From NCBI GenBank assembly GCA_902806575.1, contig CADCXD010000004.1, positions 2,108,001-2,172,000 on the forward strand: 64,000 nt of DNA, given 5' to 3'. The notes beneath the pieces were generated by a model. The model saw only the letters and a list, made by a program, of their open reading frames with translations. It had not been told where the DNA came from and ran no database searches. The position numbers were made by a program, and so were the translations under genes. This stretch comes from Jackrogersella multiformis. Its lineage: Eukaryota; Ascomycota; Sordariomycetes; Xylariales; Hypoxylaceae. Shown in pieces: positions 10,783 to 23,500 of this stretch (position 1 is its first letter; each line of letters starts with the position of its first letter).

Positions 10783-11442
10783 TTAGTGGTTGGCATGTCG
10801 AGCTATATCGTTGCCTGCATCCTTGGCCTGTACTTTGCTGGCTTTAAGCAGGTCGCCAATCCAGGCGAGAGCCTCGCTGGTGACCACGAGACTGGTAGAG
10901 ACGAGAGCCTTGCTAGAGGTCGCCAAACCATCGCCGCCAACCTTCTTATACTCGGAGCTGTAGACGTCGAAGACATGATCCTTGGTCTCGAAACCTTTGC
11001 GGACAGGGAAGAAGACGAAATTTTTGCTATCAGTCCACAGCTCGTTAGTCGGCTTCTTCAGGGCGGGAAGGCGTGCATCGATCTTGGAAAGAGTGTCGTC
11101 GCCGATCACGTCGGCCTTCTTGATGTAGGGCGAAACGTATTGGTACGGCTTTGCGAAGTAGGGAATGACCGGCTTGGCGAAGGCCTTGTAGGCAGAATCG
11201 CCCAACTCTATCGACTTCTGGCCGTATGGGTTTCCTTTGAAGTAGGCGATGCCATCGCTGACAACGGGGTATCCAGTGATATGCTGTTGCGTTACGATGT
11301 TAGTTACTAGGTAAGTCGGACGTTTAACAATGAGGAAGGGAGGGAGGGTGGAAGTGGGGGAAGGGTATGGATGAGAACGTCGCGAACTTACCGACAGAGT
11401 CGCGGAGGAAGGATGGACTTCGCCGTTCACTTGGGCAGCCAT
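10783..11442 (-). CDS. Perilipin-like / Cap20-like lipid-droplet protein
   Basis: Two exons, 11442-11392 and 11283-10783, give 183 aa. The fungal perilipin group includes Colletotrichum CAP20 and Metarhizium MPL1, which coat lipid droplets and affect appressorium lipid use. Visible signature: MAAQVNGEVH, then HITGYPVVSDGIAYFKGNPY, KPYQYVSPYIKKAD, FPVRKGFETKDHVFDVYSSE and KKVGGDGLATSSKALVSTSL. The length fits the family. The splice joins TLS to HITGYPV, matching where homologues begin their conserved block. The 108-bp intron is a multiple of three and has no in-frame stop, so retention would give a 219-aa product with 36 extra residues. I prefer the spliced form because the retained segment is hydrophobic and unlike the family. 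No transmembrane segment is expected. Confidence 0.9.
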   Translation of the reverse strand: MAAQVNGEVHPSSATLSVSSRRSHPYPSPTSTLPPFLIVKRPTYLVTNIVTQQHITGYPVVSDGIAYFKGNPYGQKSIELGDSAYKAFAKPVIPYFAKPYQYVSPYIKKADVIGDDTLSKIDARLPALKKPTNELWTDSKNFVFFPVRKGFETKDHVFDVYSSEYKKVGGDGLATSSKALVSTSLVVTSEALAWIGDLLKASKVQAKDAGNDIARHANH

Positions 11443-14400
11443 CGCAAAGCTAAGTTATGTAGGTAGTAGATAAGATGATCTGATATAGGGATAGGGATAT
11501 TAAGGAAGATGGAAGATGAGCAGTTGAAGCTCGAGGAAGAGTGGTAGCGTTGTAGGTAAGTTGTTGGGTACCGAGAATTATTTGGGAAGATTGCCTTTTG
11601 TTTGTTGCTTATCCGTTGCTGGATTGGATGGATTAGATAGATAGAATGGATAGGATGGAATAAGAATGTGAGAGAGATAGAGAGAAATTGGGGGTCAGTT
11701 AAGGTTAAGAGGCCAGCAGGTAGTAACTTTAAATCGAAGCCCGTTAAAGGTAAAAATGCGGAAAGAGAATGTTATAAGTCACAGCGTCAGGTGAAACGGG
11801 CGATAAATACATTTAGATGTAGTACCTACCCTAGGTATGTAGACATGTAGTATGTAGTATGTAGTCAATTCCACTTGACACCCGGTTACTAGCATTCTTT
11901 TTGGCATGTGCTTTTGCCATTCTTCCCTTTCTCTCATCCACCTCGCCTTAATCTCGCCTTCCAACTTACATAGCTTGGCCGTCTTCGATATTAATCCTCT
12001 TGACTGCTGACTTCTTACCTAACCTAACTGGGTAGACAGAACGATAGCCTACCTATAACATAAGTATCTACCTAGGTAGGTAGGTAGTTTGCTACTCCTA
12101 AGAGGTACCTGGCGCTGTTTTGTGCACTCGGATCGCAAGGCACATGAATTGAGTCGCATCCAACATCTTCGTCTTAGCTGCAGAATTACCGCCATTCTTT
12201 TAACCCTTATTGACACATTCCACGTCCTTCTGCTGAACCAATGAAGTCACTGGTCCCGAAAAGCTCTTTGATCCCGCCATGCTCTAGTGGGTCTAGTGGG
12301 GTCCATTCGCTATCAAGCTCCACATCAGCTTCGGGAAGCGGTACCTTGATGCCTGCAGTAGATCTGCGGGTCGGGTATGTACACATCGGAGTCGGAGGGG
12401 CGATAACATGTGTCGGCAAAATAGGTAGATAGATACTGGCAACGGAGACACTACATGCCTCACTGCCTCGTCAAACATCCATTCTATGTATAACATGTGC
12501 CTTTACTGGTATGTGTATTAATGTATTACATTATTACATTATGATATACGTAGTAAACCTCCCGGTAGGTTTGCAGGGGTAAATAGGACAAATGTATGTA
12601 TATATATATGGATGTAATGGCACATGTGCATAAGTACCTATTATAGTACGCGTCAAATGCTTACCTACCTAGGTATGCTCCAGGGCTCTTTCTCAGCCTG
12701 CCTATGTAGTGTAGGTACTATGTACCTAGTCTTCTATCTCTATCCCTGTCTTTGGCATGTGAAATTTATAAGCTACCTGGATACGTACTAGGTAGTACAA
12801 CGTTTCTCTGCATCCCATCTGCCCATCTGCAATGGAAGCACCCACCCAGGCAGTCATCGGAAATTTCGGGGCTTTCTCTTTTCCTACCACTCTGCTACCG
12901 TGTTACAATTTACATTATCTTCTTCTCACAATCACAATCTTTGATCCTATCTACACTACATGAACCTATAGCTACCCGTCAACCCCCCCCCTCTTATTCT
13001 TTATCCTTACGTAGTCCCATATCCCAGAACGGCCTATCTTCAATGATGTTCTCGGCATAAATGTCCTTTAATTCGATGCTTTGATTTCTTACATTCTCGG
13101 ATCGAAGTCAGTTTCGAAGGTTGTGAATCTATTCGAGCATATAGACGAACACGAGCTGCGCTGCATAGTAAAGCCAAGACTACCTACCCAGGTACCTAGG
13201 TAGGTATACTATGATTACATCACGCTATCGTCATATATGTACCTACCTACCTACCTAGGTACCTAGGGGTAATCCTAGCTTATCTCTCTGTCTATTAGAG
13301 GTACAGGAGGTAGTGAGACTGATCGCCTGCAGCCGGAGACGACCTTCAAAGATTCAGTATCTAAATGAGCATCACGGATCCTTCGGCCAATTCGACAGCT
13401 ACCTACTATTAGCTGCATCTACTACACATGTGTACCTATCTACACTATGGATGCAGGCATGTTAGGGTATAAGTTAACCTAGCGCGCAGCAATGCTGTTG
13501 TGTTTTCAAGACGGGGCATTGGATTGGGCAATTAGAAGTGCAGCATATTTTACCACTCTGCTACTCTGCCACTCTGAACTGGATGGATCGGCAATCCCCT
13601 TCACCTTGAATGATCCAATCTCAACCTACTTCCGGTTCGCGATTACTAGTTGCACGTGTAACTCAATTGCAGTGCCAGCCCAGCCTACATACAGTACCTA
13701 CCTACTTAGGTAATATATTCGAATCGTTAGAAATGCGTATTTGTATCCAAGTTCGGATTACACCCAATGGACTATCGAATCCAGAAACATCAAATGTACT
13801 GGGCAATGCAGGGAGTTTTCATTCATTACATACATATTTCCAAACAACCTCGGTCTAAGACGATGGATGGGGCGATTCTCAGAACGTTCACCACTTATTG
13901 TTTGAACTCCTAGGCCCGAGGGTTTTATTTGCAAATATCACCACACGATGGGGCCATATGCTCTCATCGGCGCTACCGGCCGATCAAGCGACCTGCTAGG
14001 TTTTTTTTCTTCCCAGATGTCCATGGAGCCTCAATGGCTGTCACGATTCCGACCCCGACCCCTGCCGCATGTTTTAATTCCCTGTCCCTTTCACGGGCGC
14101 GACAGGAGACAGGAGACACCCGCATATCATCCTACGAATGAGTCTCTTGTCAGCCCCACCTTAACCTCATTCCTCATTTACACCACGCTTCACCATCCAT
14201 ACCGCCTTTCACATGTCAGAACTTAACGAGGCTACGTACCTAGAAGTATGGTAGGAACGGTGTCAAAAGTCCTCGACCCAGCAGCAAATACATGCCAAGA
14301 GTATGCGGCGATATACCCATGTTGCCGGGACAGTTCCGATTTTTTTTATTAAATTTATAACTGCCCAGCTACCTACCTACCAGACAGCCTAGGTTAATCA

Positions 14401-17400
14401 CAAGCTCCACATCTATACAGCATGTGTCTATTTATATATATCATGTATATCGAACATTACCAATAGTCATTATCAACGCTATGCAATTGGTCATGCTATG
14501 TAACAAACAGCTACGCAGTATAAGGATGACGACTATATGTAGGAGCAAAAACTCCATGAGCTCCATGAGCCAAAGCAGCACGGCCTGAAGGCTAAGGCGA
14601 ATACTATAAACTACCTAGGTACTCGTGTATATCAGCTCTAGGAGCTATCGATTTTTCACCACAGCGTCGGTATCGTAGCTATTTGCCCCTCGCTTAGAAG
14701 GTGGCGAAAGCCTTAGCTTCTGCCCTGCATTCCTGCAGGAACTATATGTGCGAAGTTGATAGTAAGGACTGTCGGTTTTCGCTTTAGTTATCGCTTTGGG
14801 ACGAAGTTCCAAATAGAAAAAAAATATATAGCATCCCAACAGCATACTCTAGCGTGAACCATTCTATCGGTAAATGCTATGAACACGCACTACGCACTGC
14901 TAAGTCGGGCATGGGCATCTGCGGCATTGAATTGGAAGAGAAATCCGAGCTGTGATTTCGAAATTTGTGTCGGCGACCTTGTCTTTTCTCCTAGTTAGAT
15001 CTTTCTAATGTGAGGATGCGATTCTCCCATTTACACGTAATTCCTGTTGGGAAGAGGAAGTCTCACAATTTTGAATGCTTATTGTCCTGAATTGGCCATA
15101 TAGTCTCCCGGAACCCTAGAACTTCACCAACCGCCCCTATCGTTCCCTTTTCAACGTGAGACATGATCGGCCATTAATGCAAGATCCGGCTGAGTACCTA
15201 GATGATTGGATATTTCCGGTGTCACTCTACTCACAGCCTAACTAGACATGCCTAGGGTCCCTATGTAGGCTGTGTAGTCACCTATCAGCTTGAGTAACCC
15301 TTCTGAAGGACTCTTCAATAGTAAAGGGGGCCACATCCAACCCCTTAAATACGTAGGTCTTCCACGTCGACCGCATGTGGCTTGACGCCCGTGGATATTT
15401 GTAGCAAACAGATCATATCCCCTGTCTCAACCCGTCCCAACATAACGATGCTAGGGTAGATGGCAAGCTCGAGTTGTACAGCATGAGACTATAATGACTC
15501 TCGGCGTTTTGACTCGTTCCTAATAATGCACGGCACACGTATTTATGAGAAATACTTGCCTTCTCCCATCGTAATTCCATACGCGACCTAAGTCCTCTCC
15601 TCTGCAGTTGGTTCTCCAGGTGGCAGTGCCTAAGAAGAGTGAACTAGGTGTTTGCTATATTGCCTTAGTGAGTTCGATCCCCCATATTGACCGACGCCTT
15701 TTCAGCCCCTTATAATGACCGGTATATCTTCACACCCAGGCCTGACGATGACGATCCTGTAGATAGCCCGTCGCCTTCGCAATGGCCACGTAGTCTCTGC
15801 CGATTACCTCAAGGGGTTATATCGGTAGACTAGCAAGGAATTCCACCGTAGTCAAGACTAGACTTCCATCCAATAGATCTCGACAGTTAGCTGAATATAA
15901 CCGTTGCAGTGAACTATCTGCAAGGAAAGCATACCGAATGAGAAACGCAATGGCGGCATCGCACGAAATATGACAATGCATATTATATACCCCGAGGATC
16001 AATCAGAGGAGAGTTCGACGCCGCGCCAGCCTCTGTGTGATGGCGAACAGCAGAGACGGCCAGAGTGATACGCGGGGTGCAGAGGGCGCGAAACCGGGAA
16101 CGCCCGCTGTCGTGCATACCGGCTTGCCATGTGACTTGTCTACGTCAAACCCGCAATGCAGCAGCGCGAGACTGCTATCGAAGAGGGATGCGGAGAGGGG
16201 GGTCCGATGAAACGTCAGCATATGACGGCATGGTGGGAAGAAGAAGTCTCATAGGCAAAGGAGCATCGAGGAGGATATTCCGTACGAGGTTTCATGCGTC
16301 GTGGCCGTTCCCCGTCTTTATAACCTATGGACTACCTACATCTATTCGGTGCACATGGACTACTGCTATGGGAGTACATGATCGTCACAATGCATATATG
16401 TGCGTACTATGGCAGCTAAATGGTATTTTGTTTAACAGAGATCGTAGGATTGTCGTTGTTAGCAAGGGCTTCATCGATATATGGCCTATCTACATGACTA
16501 GGACCGAGAATTTCAGACCATGGAAGGGGATCGCCATTGATGAGCGTATTCGTAACACCTGAACCCAGGTATATACTTGATTGCTTCGAGAAGGAGTGAG
16601 GGTTGCATGTCGATCAAGATGATACCTCAATTTCGGCTTCCCTCATAACAATGACTCCAATCAGAGCTCGGTAATGTACTCCGTGATAGCGAGGGACGTA
16701 GTAAACATATGGCCGGTTGTGATGGCCGGAAAACGCAATCCTGTATTTTATTTCACGACAAGCCGTCTTGATACTTACCTTAAAGGAGGGCTCGCAAACA
16801 CCTACTCGCGGCAGTGGCCAATCTCATTCCCGATTTCTAATGAGTCTTGAGTAATTATTGCCGAGCATACTCGCGGCTGATTGACCGACGATGAAGTCCC
16901 GTCACAGATCGCTCCTCGCAACTTTATCATGCCGCGCTGCGACATAAAGGAAGGGAAGCTTTCGCCATTTTAGCCTGAGCCAGGCGGATTCTGCTGATAG
17001 ATGAGATCGGTTCTGGCGATGGTTTCCCCCACGGGGTACGTCTTAGCCGGCGCTGAGACCACGTCAGTGCCACCCGCCGGCCTCTAATAGGATGAGGCTC
17101 CAACTGCGACGTTAGAATACTACATACACGGCCAAAGGCAAATGAAAGCAAATTTTCGATGTAGTAATCCGTAGAACTACCGATACTCATGTATACGTTC
17201 GCCGGAGTATACTTGACAGGTACCCAATGCAAAGCGTTCACTTGCGCCCACAGGCAAGTGCTAACCTAGTTTGGGATGATATCTTGAGGTTGAGAATAAT
17301 ACAATTAATAAAGACATGCGTCTTGAATAAACTACTGCCTAAGTCGGTAGATGGAAAGCAATTTTCTTTCTATCATTACTACAGTTAAACCTCATACTGC

Positions 17401-19377
17401 GGAAGAGTGATACAAAAGGGAGTCTTGGCATGAATAGGGGTTAGGATGGCCGCCCTCATATATCAATAGCGCCGACAGAACGAAGCGATGATTAAGAATT
17501 GAAAGGATAGTATACCTAGGTACATTGTGATATGATAACAATTGTTTATGTTTTAATGTTTGTTTTCTTCACCTGATGGAAAGCATTGGACTGCTGAAAT
17601 CCTTATACATTACCTATCTCCAAATACAACATCTTGAAACCCCTACATAATGCAAAGGCCCGCTTGGACTTCCCTATCTCGTCGTATATCGATATTGATT
17701 TGACATTGTTAATTGAAAAGTTTCTAGATTCGTGGGGCAAGTTGTTCTTTTATGATTCACCCCATGTCCTTTAGAATACTCCCACTGCCCCTGGGCGAAA
17801 TACGAATATAAAGAACGAAAACTGTCACTTGCACTTCCATACACTTGCGTTTATCTTACGATTCGAAGCGTATATTACTTAAGACAGAAGACCAACGAAA
17901 ACTAGAAGGGCTGGTCTCACCTCTTAACTGGCTTCAGTCTACAGAGCCACTGGAATGCAGCTCACTTGACCCAAGAATTAGGTAAGCAATATATCATTAA
18001 ACTAAGTGTTAAACCATGCATCTTCGTTGATATTCAAAACCAATGGTATACTAATGTAGGTCTCGTTCATAATGTCAGGTGAGTTGTATTGGAGAGGCTT
18101 TGTAGAGTTAAGTTAGTTAAGGAGATATTTTAGAGATGAAGCGAGATCATTACCTTTGAATCTCTTCCGACTTCCCTTTTTAAGTATCAATACATGTAAT
18201 ATAAGCGAAATATCTGCTACTGCTTATACTGTGGCTAATTGGAATATAATAATCATCCATAGCCCAGATTTTAACGAGGCATACTCTGGTGACTGTAAAG
18301 GTTCTATTACCTCCTACCGAGATGGTGCTGGTAGACTCGATCGTTTTAGCCTGTAGAAAGACTGGTCTAATCACATGTTGTTTATTTCTATAATGCTGGG
18401 TTTCGTAATTAGTTAAATATCGGATCATATAGTTAATATTCTCATGAGACTGCTCTAAGCATACCTCGAGGTCCCAAGGTTGAGTCCTGAATGCCTTATT
18501 AGATTAGGTTAGAGACTGCGTTCTTATCGAACCGATATTCTCTAGATTGTCAGCCCCTACGCTCGCCTCGTGACTCTTTCCCTCGTTTACGGCTAGCAAG
18601 AGGATGCCATATATGGTTCACAACGTCTGAGTAAAGGACATCAATCGCCCCCTTTTTTTTCACCGCGGTGTGCTGTAACGTAGAACGAGCTCTACTTTCA
18701 GATCTAAACACGAAGAAGAGCCACATTGCCAATAAGATCCATTATAATCTTCTTTCAGCCCTATAAATTTCTCACACTGATTTGAGCCCGTGATCTTAGA
18801 AAATCTAATTCTAGTGGTCTATTGCCGAGTGTCATAATATAACTAGGCCTAGCTTATTGCGTATTACCCAATAGTAGTTAAGAGTAAGGTTGCATATTAT
18901 GCTTAAATTTAGGCTAACGGTTGAAGAGATAGCCTCGGGTTTAAGGGGTTGTAATATTTCGAATAGTTCATACCTTCCCCTATGATTCTTAATCTGGTCG
19001 GCTGCTTACATCCACATCTCGAGATTCTATATGACAGAGTATTGGAAGAGTAGATATTTAGGTCATCAAAATAAAATGTCCTATTTGTGCAACAAAACAG
19101 CCTCGACGCCGGCGTATATGCTGTACCTCATATCACATGTCATAAGGGAACTTCCTTTTGAGGTTCCAAGTATCACACCCCCGGCCGCGAGGCTATTTTC
19201 CTCCTCATTACCTCTATAATATACCTCTATATGCTGTCCACGGCGCCATCTAATTCTATCATCTATAATGGAATGCCTTTTGATACTCAATACTCGCTTG
19301 CTAATCGAAACAATTTTTTCCACACGAACGCCCGAACTTGAAACTTGGCAACCAAGGGGTGCAAATGCTGCATAATT
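11443..19377. other. 8-kb gene-poor region
   Basis: No gene is supported on either strand. Open frames up to 165 codons (for example 16065-16562 plus) show no recognisable domain or plausible splice partners. The DNA holds scattered ACCTAGGT motifs up to about 17.5 kb, homopolymer runs, and pockets of mixed composition (15-17.3 kb) that could be eroded genes. One 48-codon minus-strand stretch near 15345-15488 reads protein-like but ends in a stop. Confidence 0.5.
13185..13269. repeat. ACCTAGGT / ACCT repeat cluster
   Basis: Two blocks (about 13185-13210 and 13239-13269) of ACCTAGGT and ACCT tandem units flank a unique stretch. This is part of the window-wide motif family. Confidence 0.75.
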
Positions 19378-21877
19378 TCAGAGGGTCCACAAGCCACTTC
19401 TGCGCTTTCCAAGTGGGTAGACAATAAGCGCGCTCAGAAATAAGCCCACGGTAATACCAATGGCTATTTGGATCATCGAGGCGGCAACATTAAACACTAT
19501 CGTATCAAGGGGCTGGCCTTTTGCGATCGTGACCTAGTTGGAATGTTAACCGGTGGTTCGATAAGATTGCGGGACGCATGTATACTTACAGTGCTAGTGC
19601 CATTGATGACTTCGGTCGAGTTGTTCAACTCATTTGCTGTGCTCAACCCACTCAACAGACTTCCTGTAGCCGCTAAGCCGCTGGGTACCTGAACGAAGAT
19701 GGCAGGTAAGAGAGCGGCAGCAGCCACGCCATGCCTTAACCTTGAATACAGGTTGGCTAGGACGCCAACAGTGAAGGCACCCAACGTATTGGCTATTTGC
19801 GGGCTGGCCGCAAATTTGGGGCTGCTGAAGAAATTCACAACGTGACCGGCAAATGCGATTATTATCATTACAGGCATCTGCTTCCACTTTGCCTGGTTGA
19901 CGAAGGCAAGACACAAAGTGAAAAGCGGTACAAAGAAAAATCGGTAGTATGTGGGTATTGGGTTCAGACAGGTAGTTGCCGAGGTAGCTTTAGGATCCAT
20001 CAAGCCGTAGAGCGCCGTCCCGACCGTGATTCCAAAACCAAGAAATAATGAGTAGATAATGGCATAGACCATACGTATGGAGCCGGGCACCAAAGCACGA
20101 GATTGAAGTTCAAGAGCAGAACACACTAAACAAGCAGTCAGTTATGATATCCCTAGGAACATACCGAGGTCGTATACTTACGGACAAACCACCCAGGGAG
20201 AATCAGTGCGATAGAGCTCTGGGCTAGCGACGAAAAGCAGAATAGCTTTCCCCCCCTGATGCTGCCGAAAGCTCTGCTTAGAAAGCTCGTTAACACGGCA
20301 GCGGAAATCTCAAAAACGTTGTTATAAAGGTCGGACCTCGGAGCGACTATGATCTGCAAGGTACCAACAAGACAGCCCAGAAAAAAGCATACGGGGAGGT
20401 CGATGAATTGCCCGTCGAAGGCAAACGGAGCGACCGTTGCACTGGCTAAGCCAAATACTAGGACCCTGAGCCATGGGTGGAACTTGTCCTTTTCCTCCGT
20501 TATTCTCGTTACGGTCTCGATAGCCTCTTCCAGGTCTATTTTATCATGGAGAACCAGCTTGTATATCTCGTGAATATCTCGGAGCTTTCCAAGGTCAATC
20601 CCCTGATTTGTGCGGACGATTTTCATCTCGGTTGTGTGGGTCGAACGGTCATCGAAAGAGATGATCATACAGCCGGGTAAGTAAAGAAACTGGCCGTCGA
20701 TTTCGAGAACTCTTGCCGTCATCCTTAGGTACTCCTCAAGACGATGTGTCGGGGCACCGAATAGCATAAGAGCCTTACACATCTTGATGATATATTTTTG
20801 ACGAGTTAATGTTTCCGCGATATGCATAGTGATGCGGATTTCATCCTCCATCCGTGGTCGGCCGAAACTCAACATTCGTCCACTAGGGCTTCGCCGATGT
20901 TTTGGTCGTTTCGGTTTCGAGCTGCCTGTCGTCGATCCCTTTTCGACGCCGGCACTAGCAAGACGCGCCGATGCTTCCACCAGGTTGGCTAGAGTGTCCT
21001 GCGAACGATTCTTCTCGTACCACTTCCGTCGATTCGGTGTCGTGGCGCCGGAAGAACCCGGCGTGGTGAATTCACTTCCCTGCTCGGACTTCCGGCTCGG
21101 CGGATAATCAGGGGGCTTATATAGCTTTAGGAGATTCGACAGAACACTAGGGCGGTACTCTGACGGCGGTGACACGTATAGCTCGTGCTTCGGGCCATCG
21201 ATTGGTGTAAGCTGGCCGGAACTCAGAGCGGTGCTGGTTGTTGGCGGTTGATAGACCCCGTGATTATGCCTCTGTGTGTGCGATCGAACGAGATTGTATG
21301 CTTCCGTCTTAAGAGCACGCTGTTCATCAGATGCATTTTTCTGCGTGGGGTTGCCATTGACGCTGATATCCGGAACTTGCAGGGGAAATTCACTAAGAGG
21401 TGTGTTGGCAAATCCCGGAACCATATCACCGACAACGCCACTGTTCACCGTCTCGGCCTCTGAATCTAGAGAGGTCCTCGTCGACCCTGGAGCGGACCGC
21501 GAGCCCAGCAGGGTAGCAGCCACTTGCTGGGCACGCTCCTGCGCCGCATACGCTGACAGCACCTTCTCGGAAGCAGGATCGTCGTTGTCGACAGACTCGG
21601 GAATACTAGTCACCGAGTTGTATGAATTACCACGCAGCACCGAAGGCCGGGGCCGTGGGGGAAGCGATACACCATCATTGCGTGCTTGTATCGCCGAGAG
21701 ACCTGACAGGTCTAGGAACGACGGGGGTTCGACACCGGCGACACTATTGAACCGTACTCGGCCTTTCTCCTTCCTCGTCACGGAACCGAGGTCTAGTGAC
21801 GCCGGGCTCTGAGGTTCCTCGGGAGGAGTCGAGGCCGCACTAGCATCATTACGAGGCGACCCTGGAGCTTTGTCCAT
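19378..21877 (-). CDS. ThrE/DUF1212-family multi-pass membrane protein
   Basis: Three exons, 21877-20182, 20125-19590 and 19533-19378, give 795 aa. All joins are in phase. The first restores LPGWFV-L-CSALELQSR. The last adds FNVAASMIQIAIGITVGLFL and ends GKRRSGLWTL. Residues 1 to about 340 are Ser/Pro/Thr-rich and probably disordered and cytosolic. The rest is the ThrE pair of domains: RITMHIAETLTRQKYIIKMC, LMLFGAPTHRLEEYLRMTA, LYLPGCMIISF, then about ten hydrophobic segments. Members include yeast Prm10-like proteins and bacterial threonine/serine exporters; transport of a small metabolite is inferred, and the substrate is unknown. An in-frame ATG at 21994 would add 39 residues. I chose 21877 because the extra peptide is not family-like. 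Confidence 0.92.
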
Positions 21878-22127
21878 GTCGACCAAGATTAGTGGCGGCT
21901 GGAATAAGTAGAACTTAACGAGAGACCTGGGGCGTAGAAGAAGGGGAGTTAAAAAGGTTTGACTGGTAGGTAGTGAGCGCAAAGCGTTATCCACCGGACG
22001 TTGTCAATGCTGGCAGATGAGAGCACGGCAACGGGTCCTAGCGAAACTCTACGTTTTATTCAGTGCGTGTGTTGCAATGGCGTATGTATAAGTTTATGAG
22101 CGAAGTAGAGAAGTTAGTAGAGTGAGT

Positions 22128-22166
22128 AAGTGAGCGAGCGAGCGAGCGAGTGAGTGAGTGAGTGAG
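22128..22166. repeat. GAGT/GAGC tetranucleotide microsatellite
   Basis: A run of GAGT units, then GAGC units, then GAGT units again. It lies about 250 bp upstream of the ThrE-like gene start. Confidence 0.85.
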
Positions 22167-23480
22167 GCTAGGTAGGTTAATTGTATAACTTTCGTATAAG
22201 CTTAGTAACGTTAGAATGAGAGGATTGAATGTATTAGGGAATCCGATGCAAGACCCTGTCTATACAATCGGAAGAATGCTAAGGTGCTGCAGCTACTACG
22301 ACGACGACAACTACGACGACGAATAAGAAGAAGAAGCGAACGGTAAAGGACGATGATTAGACAACAAAGAAGGAATCGAACCACGAGGAGTGGATTGTGA
22401 TTACGACAAAAGGGTTGGCGGTTGCTATGTCCACACCAGAGTCTAGAGTCTAGACAGGCAGGCAGACAGGGCACCTTCTCTTTTGTTCGAACAAAGCGAA
22501 GGCAAGAGAAGGGCGGTCCAGAATTTAATAAAATGGGGACAGCTTCAGACTGATCTTCAAACTCTCGGGGGGTTTGTAAGTGGGTTTTGATTTTGGGTTG
22601 TACCTACCCAGCTATCCTAGGAGGTAGTAGTACCTAGGCTGCTAGGTAAATACTAGGTAGACGTACATAGACCCGGTGGTCTTGGATGTAGCTAAGGTTA
22701 AGGTATCCATCCAAGTATCGTGACGCGCAACTACACTAGATATGTAATATGTAAAAATTTACAATGCAGCACGTACAAAATGAAATGGATACGAGATACA
22801 TAAAAGTATCCATGCCCACCGGGGAGATACATATTCTATACATATTCCATGGCATATGTCCAAGCTCATGCTACTATGTATGTAAATGTAAATGGTATAG
22901 TGTAAACGGTGACAACCGAGTGTGGGCCACACATGATAATGAGCCACACACACGATAATGAGGAGAGGGCGATGACGGGCCGATACCTAGGTATAGAGCG
23001 CTTGCTGCACCTTGCTTCGGATTGGTCGTTGGCAGAACTACCGGCAGACGAGCTTCATATGGATAACGTGCAATGAACAACAACGCAACGCAACAATGTC
23101 TTGCTCGTGAAGTGCTACCCTTCAGTAGCTAACCGAGCCCGGGCTAAGGCTAAGGGGAGAAGAGAAGAGAAAAGAGGGATGGAGGTCTCCCTCCCCTTGT
23201 CTTATCTCACTGAGACTCCACCGTTGAAGGGAAAAAAATTTACAAAAAAAAAAAACCCCCAGAGAAAAAGACCTAGCAATTCTGGGCGATCCAGACCTCA
23301 ATTGAGATGGGTCCCTGGCTTCCGGTTGGTGGAGCGGTGAGATGGTGCCAAATGGGTTCCTTTATTGTGTTCTGACGTAGACGTTGGTAGGCAGAACATG
23401 GCCATAACATGGGACAGGGACAGCACGGGGCAGGATACCGGTAGAGCATGGTACCGGTAGAGTGTGTATGGAACCGGTAG

Positions 23481-23500
23481 TGTAGTGTAGTGTAGTGTAG
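23481..23500. repeat. TGTAG pentanucleotide repeat
   Basis: Four perfect TGTAG units, followed by degenerate copies to about 23518. Intergenic simple sequence. Confidence 0.8.

Noticed and set aside
15345..15488. 48-codon minus-strand stretch with a protein-like segment (AIYPSIVMLGRVETGDMI)
   Set aside because: It ends in a stop after 47 residues with no convincing continuation, splice partner or start; kept only as a hint of a decayed gene.
16065..16562. 165-codon plus-strand frame in the gene-poor region
   Set aside because: No domain, odd Arg/Cys/Met-rich composition, no codon regularity, and a competing frame on the other strand.
22372..22382. Minus-strand match to a Pol III B box
   Set aside because: No A box or cloverleaf pairing nearby; a single 11-base match is expected by chance.
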